Shown here one piece after another: positions 24,620 to 30,858 of a DNA stretch of 30,858 nt (its first letter is position 1; each line of letters opens with the position of its first letter). The notes beneath the pieces are model-generated. The model did not search any database, had not been told where the DNA came from, and saw only the letters and a list, made by a program, of their open reading frames with translations. The position numbers and the translations under genes are program-made. The stretch is from UBA2965 sp036526135 (GTDB lineage Bacteria; Pseudomonadota; Gammaproteobacteria; Pseudomonadales; Azotimanducaceae), in the NCBI GenBank assembly GCA_036526135.1, contig DATCZA010000025.1, positions 1-30,858 of the forward strand, read 5' to 3'.

Positions 24620-26077
24620 TCATCCTCTCATGGCGGGCGGGGCTGCGAACCCGCCGATCTCCTCGGCCATCAGGCTCGCGAACTCGATGGTCCGATAGTC
24701 GCGGTACGGCCCGCTGATGGCCTGCAGGCCGATTGGCAGCCCGTCGCTGCCGGGCCCGGTGGGAAACACCGTGCTCGGCAGGTAGGCGTTGCTGACCATG
24801 CCCGCCCAGAAGAGCTGCTGCCAGTAGGGCTGCTCGACGCCGTCTACGTTGATCGTCCGCTCCGCGAAAGGCCGGTGGTCGTGGGGAAATGCCGGGGTGG
24901 CCATCTGCGGGCAGACGAGGACGTCCCACTCGGCGAAGAACTCGTCCCACGCCCGGCGCAGGCGCTCGCGGCGGAAGTTGTGACGGATCCAGTCCCGGTG
25001 GTGCATGACGGTGCCCCGCAAGGTCACTGCCTCGTCGGACATGTCTTCGGGATCCAGGTCCGCTGCCCTGGCCTGGGCCTCCTCGAAGTAAGCCATGGGC
25101 TTGGCGCTCCCCATCACGGATTCGAGCAGGCTGCGGTAGTTGATGTGGGCCTTGCGCACATCGAAATCCGGACGCGCGGTGTCCGAGACGGTGGCGCCGA
25201 GCCGCTCGAGCGTCTCGCCCACCATGACGACTCTGGCCTCGGTTTCTCTCGAGACGGGAGCCTGGTCGTCGTTGGGCCAGATGGCCACGCGCAGGGATTT
25301 GAGCGACGCGATGTCGGGCCCGGGCAGGTCGAGCCTCCAGCCGACCGCCTCCCGCTCGACGGGCCCCGCCATGATCCCCAGCGCCAGGGCCAGATCCGCG
25401 GCGCTGCGCGCGAGCGGCCCGCACACGGAGAGGTCGGCATCGGGCACGCCCTCCATCAGCTCGTGGCCGGACATGGGCACGATGCCCCAGGTAGGCTTGT
25501 GGCCGTACACGCCGCAGTAGTGGGCCGGGTTGCGGATGGACCCGCCGATGTCCGAGCCGGCTTCCAGGGCGCCGAACCCGGCCGCCAGGGCCGCCGAGCT
25601 GCCTCCCGAGGAGCCGCCGGGGATGCGCTCGGTGTTCCAGGGGTTGCCCGTGGTGCCGTAGATGGGGTTGTAGCTCTGGAAGTCGGCCAGATCCACGGGG
25701 ACGTTCGTCTTGCCCAGGAAGTGGGCGCCGGCCTGGCGGAACCGGCTCACGGCCAGGCCGTCTCTGGTCGCCACGTTGTCCTTGAAAGCCTCCAGGCCCC
25801 AGGTGGCCGGCGTGTCCTTCAGGACGTAGGACTCCTTGATGGTCATGGGCACGCCGTGCAGCGGGCCCACGTCCTCGCCGCGGGCCAGCACGGCGTCGGC
25901 CTCGGCGGCGTCGGCCAGGGCCTGGTCGAACATCCTCACGGGCACGGCGTTGACGGCGCCGTCGTAACGCTCGATGCGCTCGATGTAGGTGCGCGTCAGC
26001 TCAACGGAGCTGACCTCGCGGGTCTGAATGAGGTGTGCCAGCTCGATGGCCGAGCGGAAGGGCAGTTCGAGCGCCAT
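24620..26077 (-). CDS. Amidase (amidase signature family)
   Basis: This 485-residue hydrolase of the amidase signature family releases ammonia or an amine from an amide. The Ser-cisSer-Lys triad is complete: K81 in MTIKESY, cis-S156 in PGGSSGGSSAAL and nucleophile S180 in GSDIGGSIRNPA. Spacing of 24 residues between the serines is standard. I chose the ATG at 26077, preceded by GGGGGAAAG; the open frame to 26185 adds 36 residues without family similarity. Substrate specificity cannot be inferred; it lacks the GatB/GatC neighbours of tRNA amidotransferase and is therefore unlikely to be GatA. It is divergent from the dodecin-fusion gene across 153 bp. Confidence 0.93.
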   Translation of the reverse strand: MALELPFRSAIELAHLIQTREVSSVELTRTYIERIERYDGAVNAVPVRMFDQALADAAEADAVLARGEDVGPLHGVPMTIKESYVLKDTPATWGLEAFKDNVATRDGLAVSRFRQAGAHFLGKTNVPVDLADFQSYNPIYGTTGNPWNTERIPGGSSGGSSAALAAGFGALEAGSDIGGSIRNPAHYCGVYGHKPTWGIVPMSGHELMEGVPDADLSVCGPLARSAADLALALGIMAGPVEREAVGWRLDLPGPDIASLKSLRVAIWPNDDQAPVSRETEARVVMVGETLERLGATVSDTARPDFDVRKAHINYRSLLESVMGSAKPMAYFEEAQARAADLDPEDMSDEAVTLRGTVMHHRDWIRHNFRRERLRRAWDEFFAEWDVLVCPQMATPAFPHDHRPFAERTINVDGVEQPYWQQLFWAGMVSNAYLPSTVFPTGPGSDGLPIGLQAISGPYRDYRTIEFASLMAEEIGGFAAPPAMRG

Positions 26078-26230
26078 CTTTCCCCCTGATCGTTGGTCTC
26101 GGGACTCAAGAATGACCCCTAGCCGGTTGGGAGGCAATTCGTCCCCGTCGAGGAGCTTGCGGCCTGGTAGCCACAATCGGCTCAAGGTGGCCTACAATGC
26201 CCCCCTTCACGCGAGGAGAGGAGTAGACCC

Positions 26231-26971
26231 GTGGCAGAACCGTTTCGACCAGCCCCACCGAGGACCGGGTTCGGGCAGGCCCTGCGCTCGAAGCGCGCGA
26301 GTACCATGGAAGCCGTCGAGGACCTGCTGGCGCATTGTGAGTCGCTTCTGGACGTGACCGTGCAGGCCGTGGACGGGATCGCCGAAGCCCAGGGGGTGGA
26401 TCTGGAGACGCGCTTTGCGAGCGATCGCAAGGACCTGTACCGCCGCTATCTTGCCCACTGTCTTGACGACAAGATCCTCACAGAGGACGAGAACGCCGAT
26501 CTTCAGCACCTGCTCAATCTGCTGCATCTGAATCCGGACGACGTGGTTCCCGTGCACGACGAGATGGCCCGGGAGGTCTACGGCAAAGCGATCCAGGAAG
26601 TGCTGGCCGATCTTGAGGTGGATGCGGACGAGGAAGCCTTTCTGCGACGCCTGCGCGGCGATCTGAAGCTCTCCGACGACGTGGCCTCCGACCTGCTCGA
26701 GCGCGGCCGCCGGGACGCCCACGACGTGGCGCTGCGCGAGGCATCCACGCCGGATCACGACTTCCTCGTCTACCGCGCCCCCGCCGGCGAGTTCACCGGG
26801 CGGTCGGACGTGTCTTTCGAGGCGGCCGTGACCGACGCGCTCTCCAAGGCCGTGATCGCAATCCCCATGCTGCACTGGTTCGAGGTCTCCAACATCTCCG
26901 GCTATGTAGGCGACGGCAAACCGAGGGGCTGGCACGTGACCGTGCGGGGCGGGATCGAGCCGGAGAAGTAG
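26231..26971 (+). CDS. Helical TerB-like region fused to a dodecin-like domain
   Basis: This 246-residue cytoplasmic protein is in two parts. Residues about 25-165 are helical and acidic, with two similar units (LDDKILTEDENADLQHLL; LADLEVDADEEAFLRRL) recalling TerB/Tic110-type repeats. Residues about 180-246 closely follow dodecin: a first strand (FLVYRAPAG), a helix SFEAAVTDALSKAV, then HWFEVSNISGYV and WHVTVRGGIEPE. W216 matches the flavin-stacking tryptophan of dodecins; the usual flavin-contact glutamine is H235 here. Dodecins are normally stand-alone proteins of about 70 residues forming 12-mer flavin stores, so this architecture is unusual. The GTG start has GAGGAG upstream. Its TAG is directly followed by the ATG of the cyclase-like lipoprotein gene. 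Confidence 0.7.
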   Translation: MAEPFRPAPPRTGFGQALRSKRASTMEAVEDLLAHCESLLDVTVQAVDGIAEAQGVDLETRFASDRKDLYRRYLAHCLDDKILTEDENADLQHLLNLLHLNPDDVVPVHDEMAREVYGKAIQEVLADLEVDADEEAFLRRLRGDLKLSDDVASDLLERGRRDAHDVALREASTPDHDFLVYRAPAGEFTGRSDVSFEAAVTDALSKAVIAIPMLHWFEVSNISGYVGDGKPRGWHVTVRGGIEPEK

Positions 26972-27787
26972 ATGCCGCGCCGTCCCGCCCGATGGCTCCT
27001 GTCCGGGTGGTGCGTCACCGCCCTGCTGGGTCTGGCCGCCTGCGAGCCTGGGCATACGCCGTTTCCGGACGGCGAGATCGTCGATCTCTCTCACACCTAC
27101 GACGAGACCACCGTGTTCTGGCCCACGGCCGACGGCTTTCAGCTGGAGGTGGAGTCGGCCGGTTACACGGATAAGGGCTACTACTACGCGGCCAACAACT
27201 TCTCCACCTCCGAGCACGGCGGGACGCACCTGGACGCGCCCATCCACTTCGCCGAGGGCGCGCCCGCCACCGACGAGATCCCGCTGGAGAGGCTGGTGGG
27301 GCCGGGGGTAGTGATCGACGTGAGCGCTGCCTGCACGGACGACGCCGACTACCAGATCGACGTGGCGGACGTCACCCGATGGGAGCGTGCTAACGGCCAG
27401 ACGGTGGACGGCATGATCGTGCTGTTCCGCACCGGGTTCGCCGAGCGCTGGCCGGATGTCGCGCGCTATCTCGGCACCGCCGAGCGCGGCGCGGAGGCGG
27501 TGGCCAAGCTGCATTTTCCCGGGCTGCATCCGGAGCTGGCGGCGTGGCTCGTGGCCGAGCGCGACGTGAAGGCGGTGGGTCTGGACACGGCCAGCATCGA
27601 CTACGGTCAGTCGACCCTTTACGAGACCCACCAGATCCTGTTCAAGGCGGGCATCCCGGCGTTCGAGAACGTGGCCAACGTCTCACGCCTTCCGGCCAGC
27701 GGCTTCTCGGTGGTGGCGTTGCCCATGAAGATCGGTGGCGGCAGCGGCGGCCCGTTGCGGATCATCGCCATCGTCCCACCCGCCTGA
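26972..27787 (+). CDS. Cyclase/kynurenine-formamidase family lipoprotein
   Basis: This 271-residue protein has an N-terminal lipoprotein signal (basic start, hydrophobic core, lipobox LAAC with Cys24). The mature domain belongs to the cyclase family (kynurenine formamidase-like, metal-dependent). The signature HGGTHLDAPIHF gives metal ligands H82, H86 and D88, preceded by VDLSHTYDETTVFWP and followed by FRTGFAERW and GLDTASIDYG. The family hydrolyses amide or lactone bonds using zinc or manganese. A lipoprotein location would place it at the periplasmic face of a membrane, which is less usual. No ribosome site is separate from the preceding gene: the TAG of the dodecin fusion is immediately followed by this ATG, so translation is probably coupled. 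Confidence 0.87.
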   Translation: MPRRPARWLLSGWCVTALLGLAACEPGHTPFPDGEIVDLSHTYDETTVFWPTADGFQLEVESAGYTDKGYYYAANNFSTSEHGGTHLDAPIHFAEGAPATDEIPLERLVGPGVVIDVSAACTDDADYQIDVADVTRWERANGQTVDGMIVLFRTGFAERWPDVARYLGTAERGAEAVAKLHFPGLHPELAAWLVAERDVKAVGLDTASIDYGQSTLYETHQILFKAGIPAFENVANVSRLPASGFSVVALPMKIGGGSGGPLRIIAIVPPA

Positions 27788-27791
27788 AGGG

Positions 27792-29351
27792 CTACAGCCG
27801 CTTGACCATCTTCGCCGCGGCTTCCTCGAATTTGCGCCAGTCCTTGCGGAAGCGCTTGCGGTAACGCGCGGCGTTTTCCTGCTCTGCGGCGATCAGCCGC
27901 TTCACGGATTTGCGCGAGCCGGACTTCAACCCTCCCTTCCTGCGAAATCGCTCGAGCTGAGCGACGGCCACCATGGCGTCCTGATGGTTGCCCAGAGAAT
28001 CCTGGACGTCCTCCATGGCCCTGGTGAGGTTGCCCATGGGTTTGCCGTACGAACCCTCCAGGTACTCCAGCTGGTATCGCAGCCGCTTCAGGGCGATCCG
28101 CAGCCGGTGCAGCCGCCGCGAGGCAGGGCGCTTGCGGGCGTTGCGTCCCCGGGCCAGCAGCCGGTCCAGCTGCGGCTTCATCTGCGTGTGGGCGGCCTCG
28201 CGGATGGTCATCAGCCGGTTGGGGCCGTGGTAGCTGGCGGAAGCCTCCAGAAGCCGTTCGAAGTCTGCGATGAGCTTGCGATACTCGTCGCTGGCCAGCG
28301 CTTCCACCAGGCGCCGGTGGGCGCGTCGGCGCTTCTTTTCCAGGTGCTTCCGGTAGAGCGCCTGGGCCGATGCGTCTCTGGCGTCGAGCCGTTCCCTCTC
28401 CGCGTCGATGTGGGCGATCTGCACGTCCAGATCGCGCAGCGGGCCCAGGCTGGAGGTGAGCCAGCGGATGTCCCGGGTGAGGCGCTTGGCGGCCTTGGGC
28501 GGCAGGACGTCGCCGAAGGCGCGCAGGGCGGCCCGGGCCCGGCGAGTGGCCACCCGCATCTGGTGGACGCCCTCCGGGTGGATGGATTCCCAGGCGTGGG
28601 GCTCGTAGCGCCGGATGTCGTCCAGCTCACAGCGCAGGTTATACAGGCCGAGGTCCAGCCAGCGGCACTCCTTGTCCGGGCTGGGCGTCGGCTCTGCGCT
28701 CGGCAGTGAGGGCGGGCGTCCGCTGGCGAGCAGGCCCCGCTGGTACTTGCCCACCCGGGCCAGGAAGATGTCCGACTGCTGGTTCAGCATCTCCACGATG
28801 TCGTTCAGGATGTCCTCGGGCCCTTCAAGTAGCTCCAGCTCCAGCTCGGTGTACCCGCAGCCCGGGGCCTCGTCCACGGTGACCCGGTCCAGGGACAGCT
28901 CCACCGTGCCGCCCGGATAGGCGTCGCTGGTGATGTCGTATTTCGTGCGCTGGTTGCGCAGGTGGAACAGAGGCTTCAGGGAAGCTTCCTCGGTGACGAT
29001 CACCCATAGCTGGTCGGCCACCTGGCCGGCGGGCGGGTCTCCGGGGCGGTTCAAGGGGGCATCGAGAGACTGCTCGAACTCTTCGCGCCTGAACACGCCG
29101 TAGTGCCCGGTCTTGATGGCCTTCACGGCCAGGGTGCGCGTCTTCTTCTGCTCGTCCTCGCGCAGGCGGTAGGCCCATCCGGCCCGCTGCAGGGCCCAGT
29201 CCGGCGTGTCGAAGTAGGTGTCGACGACCAGGCGCTCTGAGCGCAGTCTGGCCCGGTAACCGGCCCAGCTCAGCGTCTGCAGCACATGCTCCAGAACGCG
29301 CCTGGGCTTTCTGCCCGCAGCGACGAGATATTTGGCTTCCAGCTCGTTCAC
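27792..29351 (-). CDS. CYTH-CHAD domain protein (inorganic triphosphatase-like)
   Basis: This 519-residue protein begins with a CYTH domain (about 1-200). The ExExK motif is E3, E5 and K7 (ELEAK), and alternating basic and acidic strands follow (DTYFDTPDWALQRAG, RTLAVKAIK, ELSLDRVTVDE, YTELELELLEG). The C-terminal CHAD domain (about 240-519) is helical and very rich in Arg/Lys with conserved histidines (GVHQMRVATRRARAALRAF; LHRLRIALKRLRYQLEYLE). CYTH enzymes hydrolyse triphosphates in a metal-dependent tunnel, and CHAD domains bind polyphosphate, so a role in tripolyphosphate or polyphosphate metabolism is likely. The start is GTG at 29351 with no clear ribosome site, placing the ExExK motif right at the N-terminus as the family requires. 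Confidence 0.92.
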   Translation of the reverse strand: MNELEAKYLVAAGRKPRRVLEHVLQTLSWAGYRARLRSERLVVDTYFDTPDWALQRAGWAYRLREDEQKKTRTLAVKAIKTGHYGVFRREEFEQSLDAPLNRPGDPPAGQVADQLWVIVTEEASLKPLFHLRNQRTKYDITSDAYPGGTVELSLDRVTVDEAPGCGYTELELELLEGPEDILNDIVEMLNQQSDIFLARVGKYQRGLLASGRPPSLPSAEPTPSPDKECRWLDLGLYNLRCELDDIRRYEPHAWESIHPEGVHQMRVATRRARAALRAFGDVLPPKAAKRLTRDIRWLTSSLGPLRDLDVQIAHIDAERERLDARDASAQALYRKHLEKKRRRAHRRLVEALASDEYRKLIADFERLLEASASYHGPNRLMTIREAAHTQMKPQLDRLLARGRNARKRPASRRLHRLRIALKRLRYQLEYLEGSYGKPMGNLTRAMEDVQDSLGNHQDAMVAVAQLERFRRKGGLKSGSRKSVKRLIAAEQENAARYRKRFRKDWRKFEEAAAKMVKRL

Positions 29352-29469
29352 GGGCGGGGAAATAAATCAAAGAAGTTGACAGATTATTACCCGAATCGGC
29401 GCGCCCTGTCATCGATGATCCGATCGACGGTATCGCCGGCGGCGCCGATCGGTGGCGATCGCCCGGTGC

Positions 29470-29892
29470 TCAGTCGCGCCAGAGCCTCTGCATCTGCAGG
29501 AAGGTGAAGGACGCCGACCAGGTGATCAGCGAAAGCCCGGCCAGGGCCTCGGTGCTGGAGATCATGCGGATGGCCCCTCCCGGCACCTGGTCGCCAAAGC
29601 CCACGGTGGTGTAGACCATGGCCGAGTAATAGATGTAGTCGAACAGCCCGTCGCCGGTGCCGGTGATGTGCCCGAGCGCCAGCTGTTCCTGGGCCAACAG
29701 GTAGCCGAAGCCGAACAGCCAGATCTCCACCACGTGGGCGAACAGCAGCCCCAGGATCATGACCATGATGATCCAGCGGTGGCGTTCGGGCCGGTGCACG
29801 ACCCTGGCCATGAGGTTCAGCATCTCGTAGTGGATGGAGATGCACAACGCGACGAGGACGACGGAAACCGCGGTGGCCAGGAGGTAGTCCAT
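29470..29892 (-). CDS. Small potassium-channel-like membrane protein
   Basis: This protein of about 140 residues has a first transmembrane helix (YLLATAVSVVLVALCISIHY), a second (WIIMVMILGLLFAHVVEIWL), then a pore helix with the K+ selectivity filter TVGFGD and a final helix (LAGLSLITWSASFTFLQM). This is an Ion_trans_2-type pore with an extra N-terminal helix and no cytoplasmic RCK/TrkA domain. Tetrameric K+ conduction is expected but unproven. I preferred the ATG at 29892; a longer start at 29955 would add a charged 21-residue leader. Neither has a ribosome site. A TACAAT box 8 nt before the ATG would allow a leaderless transcript. Confidence 0.83.
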   Translation of the reverse strand: MDYLLATAVSVVLVALCISIHYEMLNLMARVVHRPERHRWIIMVMILGLLFAHVVEIWLFGFGYLLAQEQLALGHITGTGDGLFDYIYYSAMVYTTVGFGDQVPGGAIRMISSTEALAGLSLITWSASFTFLQMQRLWRD

Positions 29893-29944
29893 GGGCGGAT
29901 TGTAGCGCGCCTGCCCACCGCCTCCCACGTGCCGGCGGATCCGA

Positions 29945-29972
29945 TTGACAGCCATAGGTCAGGGGGTAAGAT
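29945..29972 (+). promoter_or_regulatory. tRNA operon promoter with GC-rich discriminator
   Basis: A perfect -35 TTGACA (29945-29950) is followed after 16 bp by TAAGAT (29967-29972; four of six to consensus). Just downstream is a GC-rich run (CGCCCCC, about 29974-29980). GC-rich discriminators are typical of stable-RNA promoters under stringent control. Transcription would start about 12-14 bp before the first tRNA. Confidence 0.6.
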
Positions 29973-29991
29973 ACGCCCCCTTGATTCCCCA

Positions 29992-30067
29992 GGGTGTTTA
30001 GCTCAGTTGGGAGAGCGACGGCCTTACAAGCCGTAGGTCGCAGGTTCGACCCCTGCAACACCCACCA
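29992..30067 (+). tRNA. tRNA-Val (anticodon TAC)
   Basis: The 76-nt gene folds as a complete cloverleaf. The acceptor pairs GGGTGTT with AACACCC; the anticodon stem is ACGGC/GCCGT with loop CTTACAA, so the anticodon is TAC (30025-30027), reading GUA and related valine codons. The T arm is GCAGG/CCTGC around TTCGACC. The discriminator is A and CCA is encoded. It is followed after 17 bp by tRNA-Asp and probably cotranscribed with it. Confidence 0.97.
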
Positions 30068-30084
30068 CTAGTGAAGGGAACATC

Positions 30085-30161
30085 GGAGCGGTAGTTCAGT
30101 TGGTTAGAATACCGGCCTGTCACGCCGGGGGTCGCGGGTTCGAGTCCCGTCCGCTCCGCCA
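30085..30161 (+). tRNA. tRNA-Asp (anticodon GTC)
   Basis: The 77-nt gene is a complete cloverleaf. The acceptor pairs GGAGCGG with CCGCTCC; the anticodon stem is CCGGC/GCCGG with loop CTGTCAC, giving anticodon GTC (30119-30121). The T arm is GCGGG/CCCGT around TTCGAGT, with one G-T pair. The discriminator is G and CCA is encoded. The DNA beyond it is poor in genes, as at tRNA-associated insertion sites, although no integrase or repeated tRNA 3' end is visible. Confidence 0.97.
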
Positions 30162-30270
30162 TCTGGCTCACATTTCCGTATTGCGTCGGTCCCACGCAGG
30201 CTTTCAGAACCTGTTTTTCTTTCAGAGGCTTAGGGAGCGGTTCCGGCGGTTCGCGCTCTCCAATTCTTGA

Positions 30271-30489
30271 TCCATCTGCCCTTTTCGGAAGCTGCTTCCT
30301 GATTTACTCCGTTTCGCAATTGCGCGCCAGCTGGGGGTCAGCGGCACGCCGGGGTTCCTTGTCGGGCTGACCGATCAGTCTGATCCAACCAAGGCTCGGG
30401 TGACGGAGTACATCCGTGGTGCCAAAGCCTTAGGTGAGTTCAAGCGGACCATCGATGGGCTGCTTGCGCAGCTTTACGACGGCGAATAG
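30271..30489 (+). pseudogene. Remnant of a DsbA-like thioredoxin-fold gene (3' end)
   Basis: The frame from just after a TGA at 30268-30270 to the TAG at 30487-30489 encodes 72 residues. The last 50 match the C-terminal end of DsbA-family oxidoreductases: GVSGTPGFLVGL carries the cis-proline loop (GTP), followed by YIRGAKALGEFKRTIDGLL, the closing strand and helix. There is no plausible start codon before this motif and the CxxC active site is absent (only a lone CPF early in the frame). A complete family member has about 200 residues, so this is a 5'-truncated, non-functional relic. The segments 30162-30270 and 30490-30666 around it hold nothing recognisable. Confidence 0.6.
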
Positions 30490-30666
30490 GAGAGTGGCGG
30501 GCCTGTGGGGTGGGGGCCGTCGAGCGAGAGAGGTGGATAGTGCGGCAAATAGTCAAGGTCCGGTGATTCTGTCCAAGCTCCATAGACTTCGTGCCATGTT
30601 CCAGCCAAGAACCCATGCATGGCCGAGGCAGAGTGCTCGAAAGTACCCCCATTCTTTCAGCCCGCG

Positions 30667-30858
30667 CTACTGTGCCGCACAGATTGTGTCCGCTCCTGCA
30701 ATCGGTGTTCCATCGAGAAGTTGGCCAACTAAAGACACCTCGGTAGTCCCCGGGACGAATCTGCATACGAGGTCGAGAATGCTGTCCTCGTTCACGTAGT
30801 CCAGGTTGCAACGAGCCGCTCCAACTGCTGCCTCCGCGCTCCCAAAGGCGAGACTAGC
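30667..30858 (-). CDS. C-terminal end of an unidentified, probably secreted protein (partial)
   Basis: The minus strand is open from the window edge to a TAG at 30669-30667, 63 residues. The sequence contains CNLDYVNEDSILDLVCRF, then EVSLVGQLLDGTPIAGADTI and a short CAAQ tail. The pattern of an Asp/Asn-rich loop, 'DLV..F', then 'sL.G.l.DGTPI.G.D.I' resembles the C-terminal module of secreted FG-GAP-like or environmental surface proteins. Recognition is by motif only; the gene continues beyond the window and its start is not seen. Its 3' end faces the DsbA remnant. Confidence 0.5.
   Translation of the reverse strand, partial: ASLAFGSAEAAVGAARCNLDYVNEDSILDLVCRFVPGTTEVSLVGQLLDGTPIAGADTICAAQ

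Noticed and set aside
24875..26089. 404-codon plus-strand frame opposite the amidase
   Set aside because: The amidase triad is complete on the other strand; this frame has no recognisable motif.
30434..30811. Open frames of about 120 codons on both strands
   Set aside because: Neither shows a domain or a ribosome site, and they overlap the better supported DsbA remnant and the edge gene.
30162..30858. Integrase or att repeat next to tRNA-Asp
   Set aside because: No integrase motif and no second copy of the tRNA 3' end is visible within the window.
1..30858. CRISPR array, rRNA or insertion sequence
   Set aside because: No regularly spaced direct repeats, rRNA stretches or transposase motifs were found on reading through.

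Overview
The window is GC-rich (roughly two-thirds G+C by eye), gene-dense DNA from a bacterial chromosome. Ribosome binding sites are of the AGGAGG type, genes are tightly packed with 1-4 nt overlaps, and a bactofilin, a CYTH-CHAD protein and a tRNA-Val(TAC)/tRNA-Asp(GTC) pair are present. I infer a free-living proteobacterium, most likely gammaproteobacterial, with a large acyl-CoA based catabolic repertoire. Nothing in the window fixes the genus.

Positions 1-5.4 kb: the 3' end of an EthD-domain gene, a convergent acyl-CoA synthetase, an arylsulfotransferase-like beta-propeller protein, an FMN-binding PPOX-family protein and an ACS-type MFS transporter. A strong intergenic stem-loop lies between the last two. 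Positions 5.4-7.9 kb (minus strand): a bactofilin, then metY (O-acetylhomoserine sulfhydrylase) followed at once by a CoA-binding-domain protein. Positions 8.0-12.6 kb: an acyl-CoA dehydrogenase one base from an MFS transporter, a double-EthD protein, and a convergent ACAD10/11-like dehydrogenase.

Positions 12.7-14.9 kb: a compact minus-strand operon of GntR/YtrA-type regulator, ABC ATPase and ABC-2 permease. Each junction is a 4-nt ATGA overlap, and a perfect 7-bp inverted repeat upstream is a likely autoregulatory operator. Positions 15.0-18.2 kb: another MFS transporter and a membrane-anchored type-B carboxylesterase. Positions 18.25-22.5 kb: an operon of D-aminoacylase-type amidohydrolase, class III CoA-transferase and GPH-type symporter, facing a RraA/HMG-aldolase-like protein. 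With two dehydrogenases, a ligase, five MFS-superfamily transporters, two EthD proteins, an esterase and an amidase, the region looks like a catabolic neighbourhood: uptake, hydrolysis of ester or amide, CoA activation, then beta-oxidation-like steps. The substrate cannot be read from the sequence.

Positions 23.4-30.9 kb: a lower-GC tandem universal stress protein whose second repeat looks partly out of frame, an AT-rich gap, an amidase, and an unusual gene joining an acidic helical (TerB-like) region to a C-terminal dodecin-like domain. That gene abuts a lipoprotein of the cyclase/kynurenine-formamidase family. A CYTH-CHAD protein and a small K+-channel-like protein follow, then the tRNA-Val/tRNA-Asp pair with a stable-RNA-type promoter. 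After the tRNAs, coding density collapses: positions 30162-30270 and 30490-30666 hold nothing I recognise, with a DsbA-like gene remnant between them and the 3' end of a minus-strand gene at the window edge. No CRISPR array, rRNA, insertion sequence or phage gene was seen.
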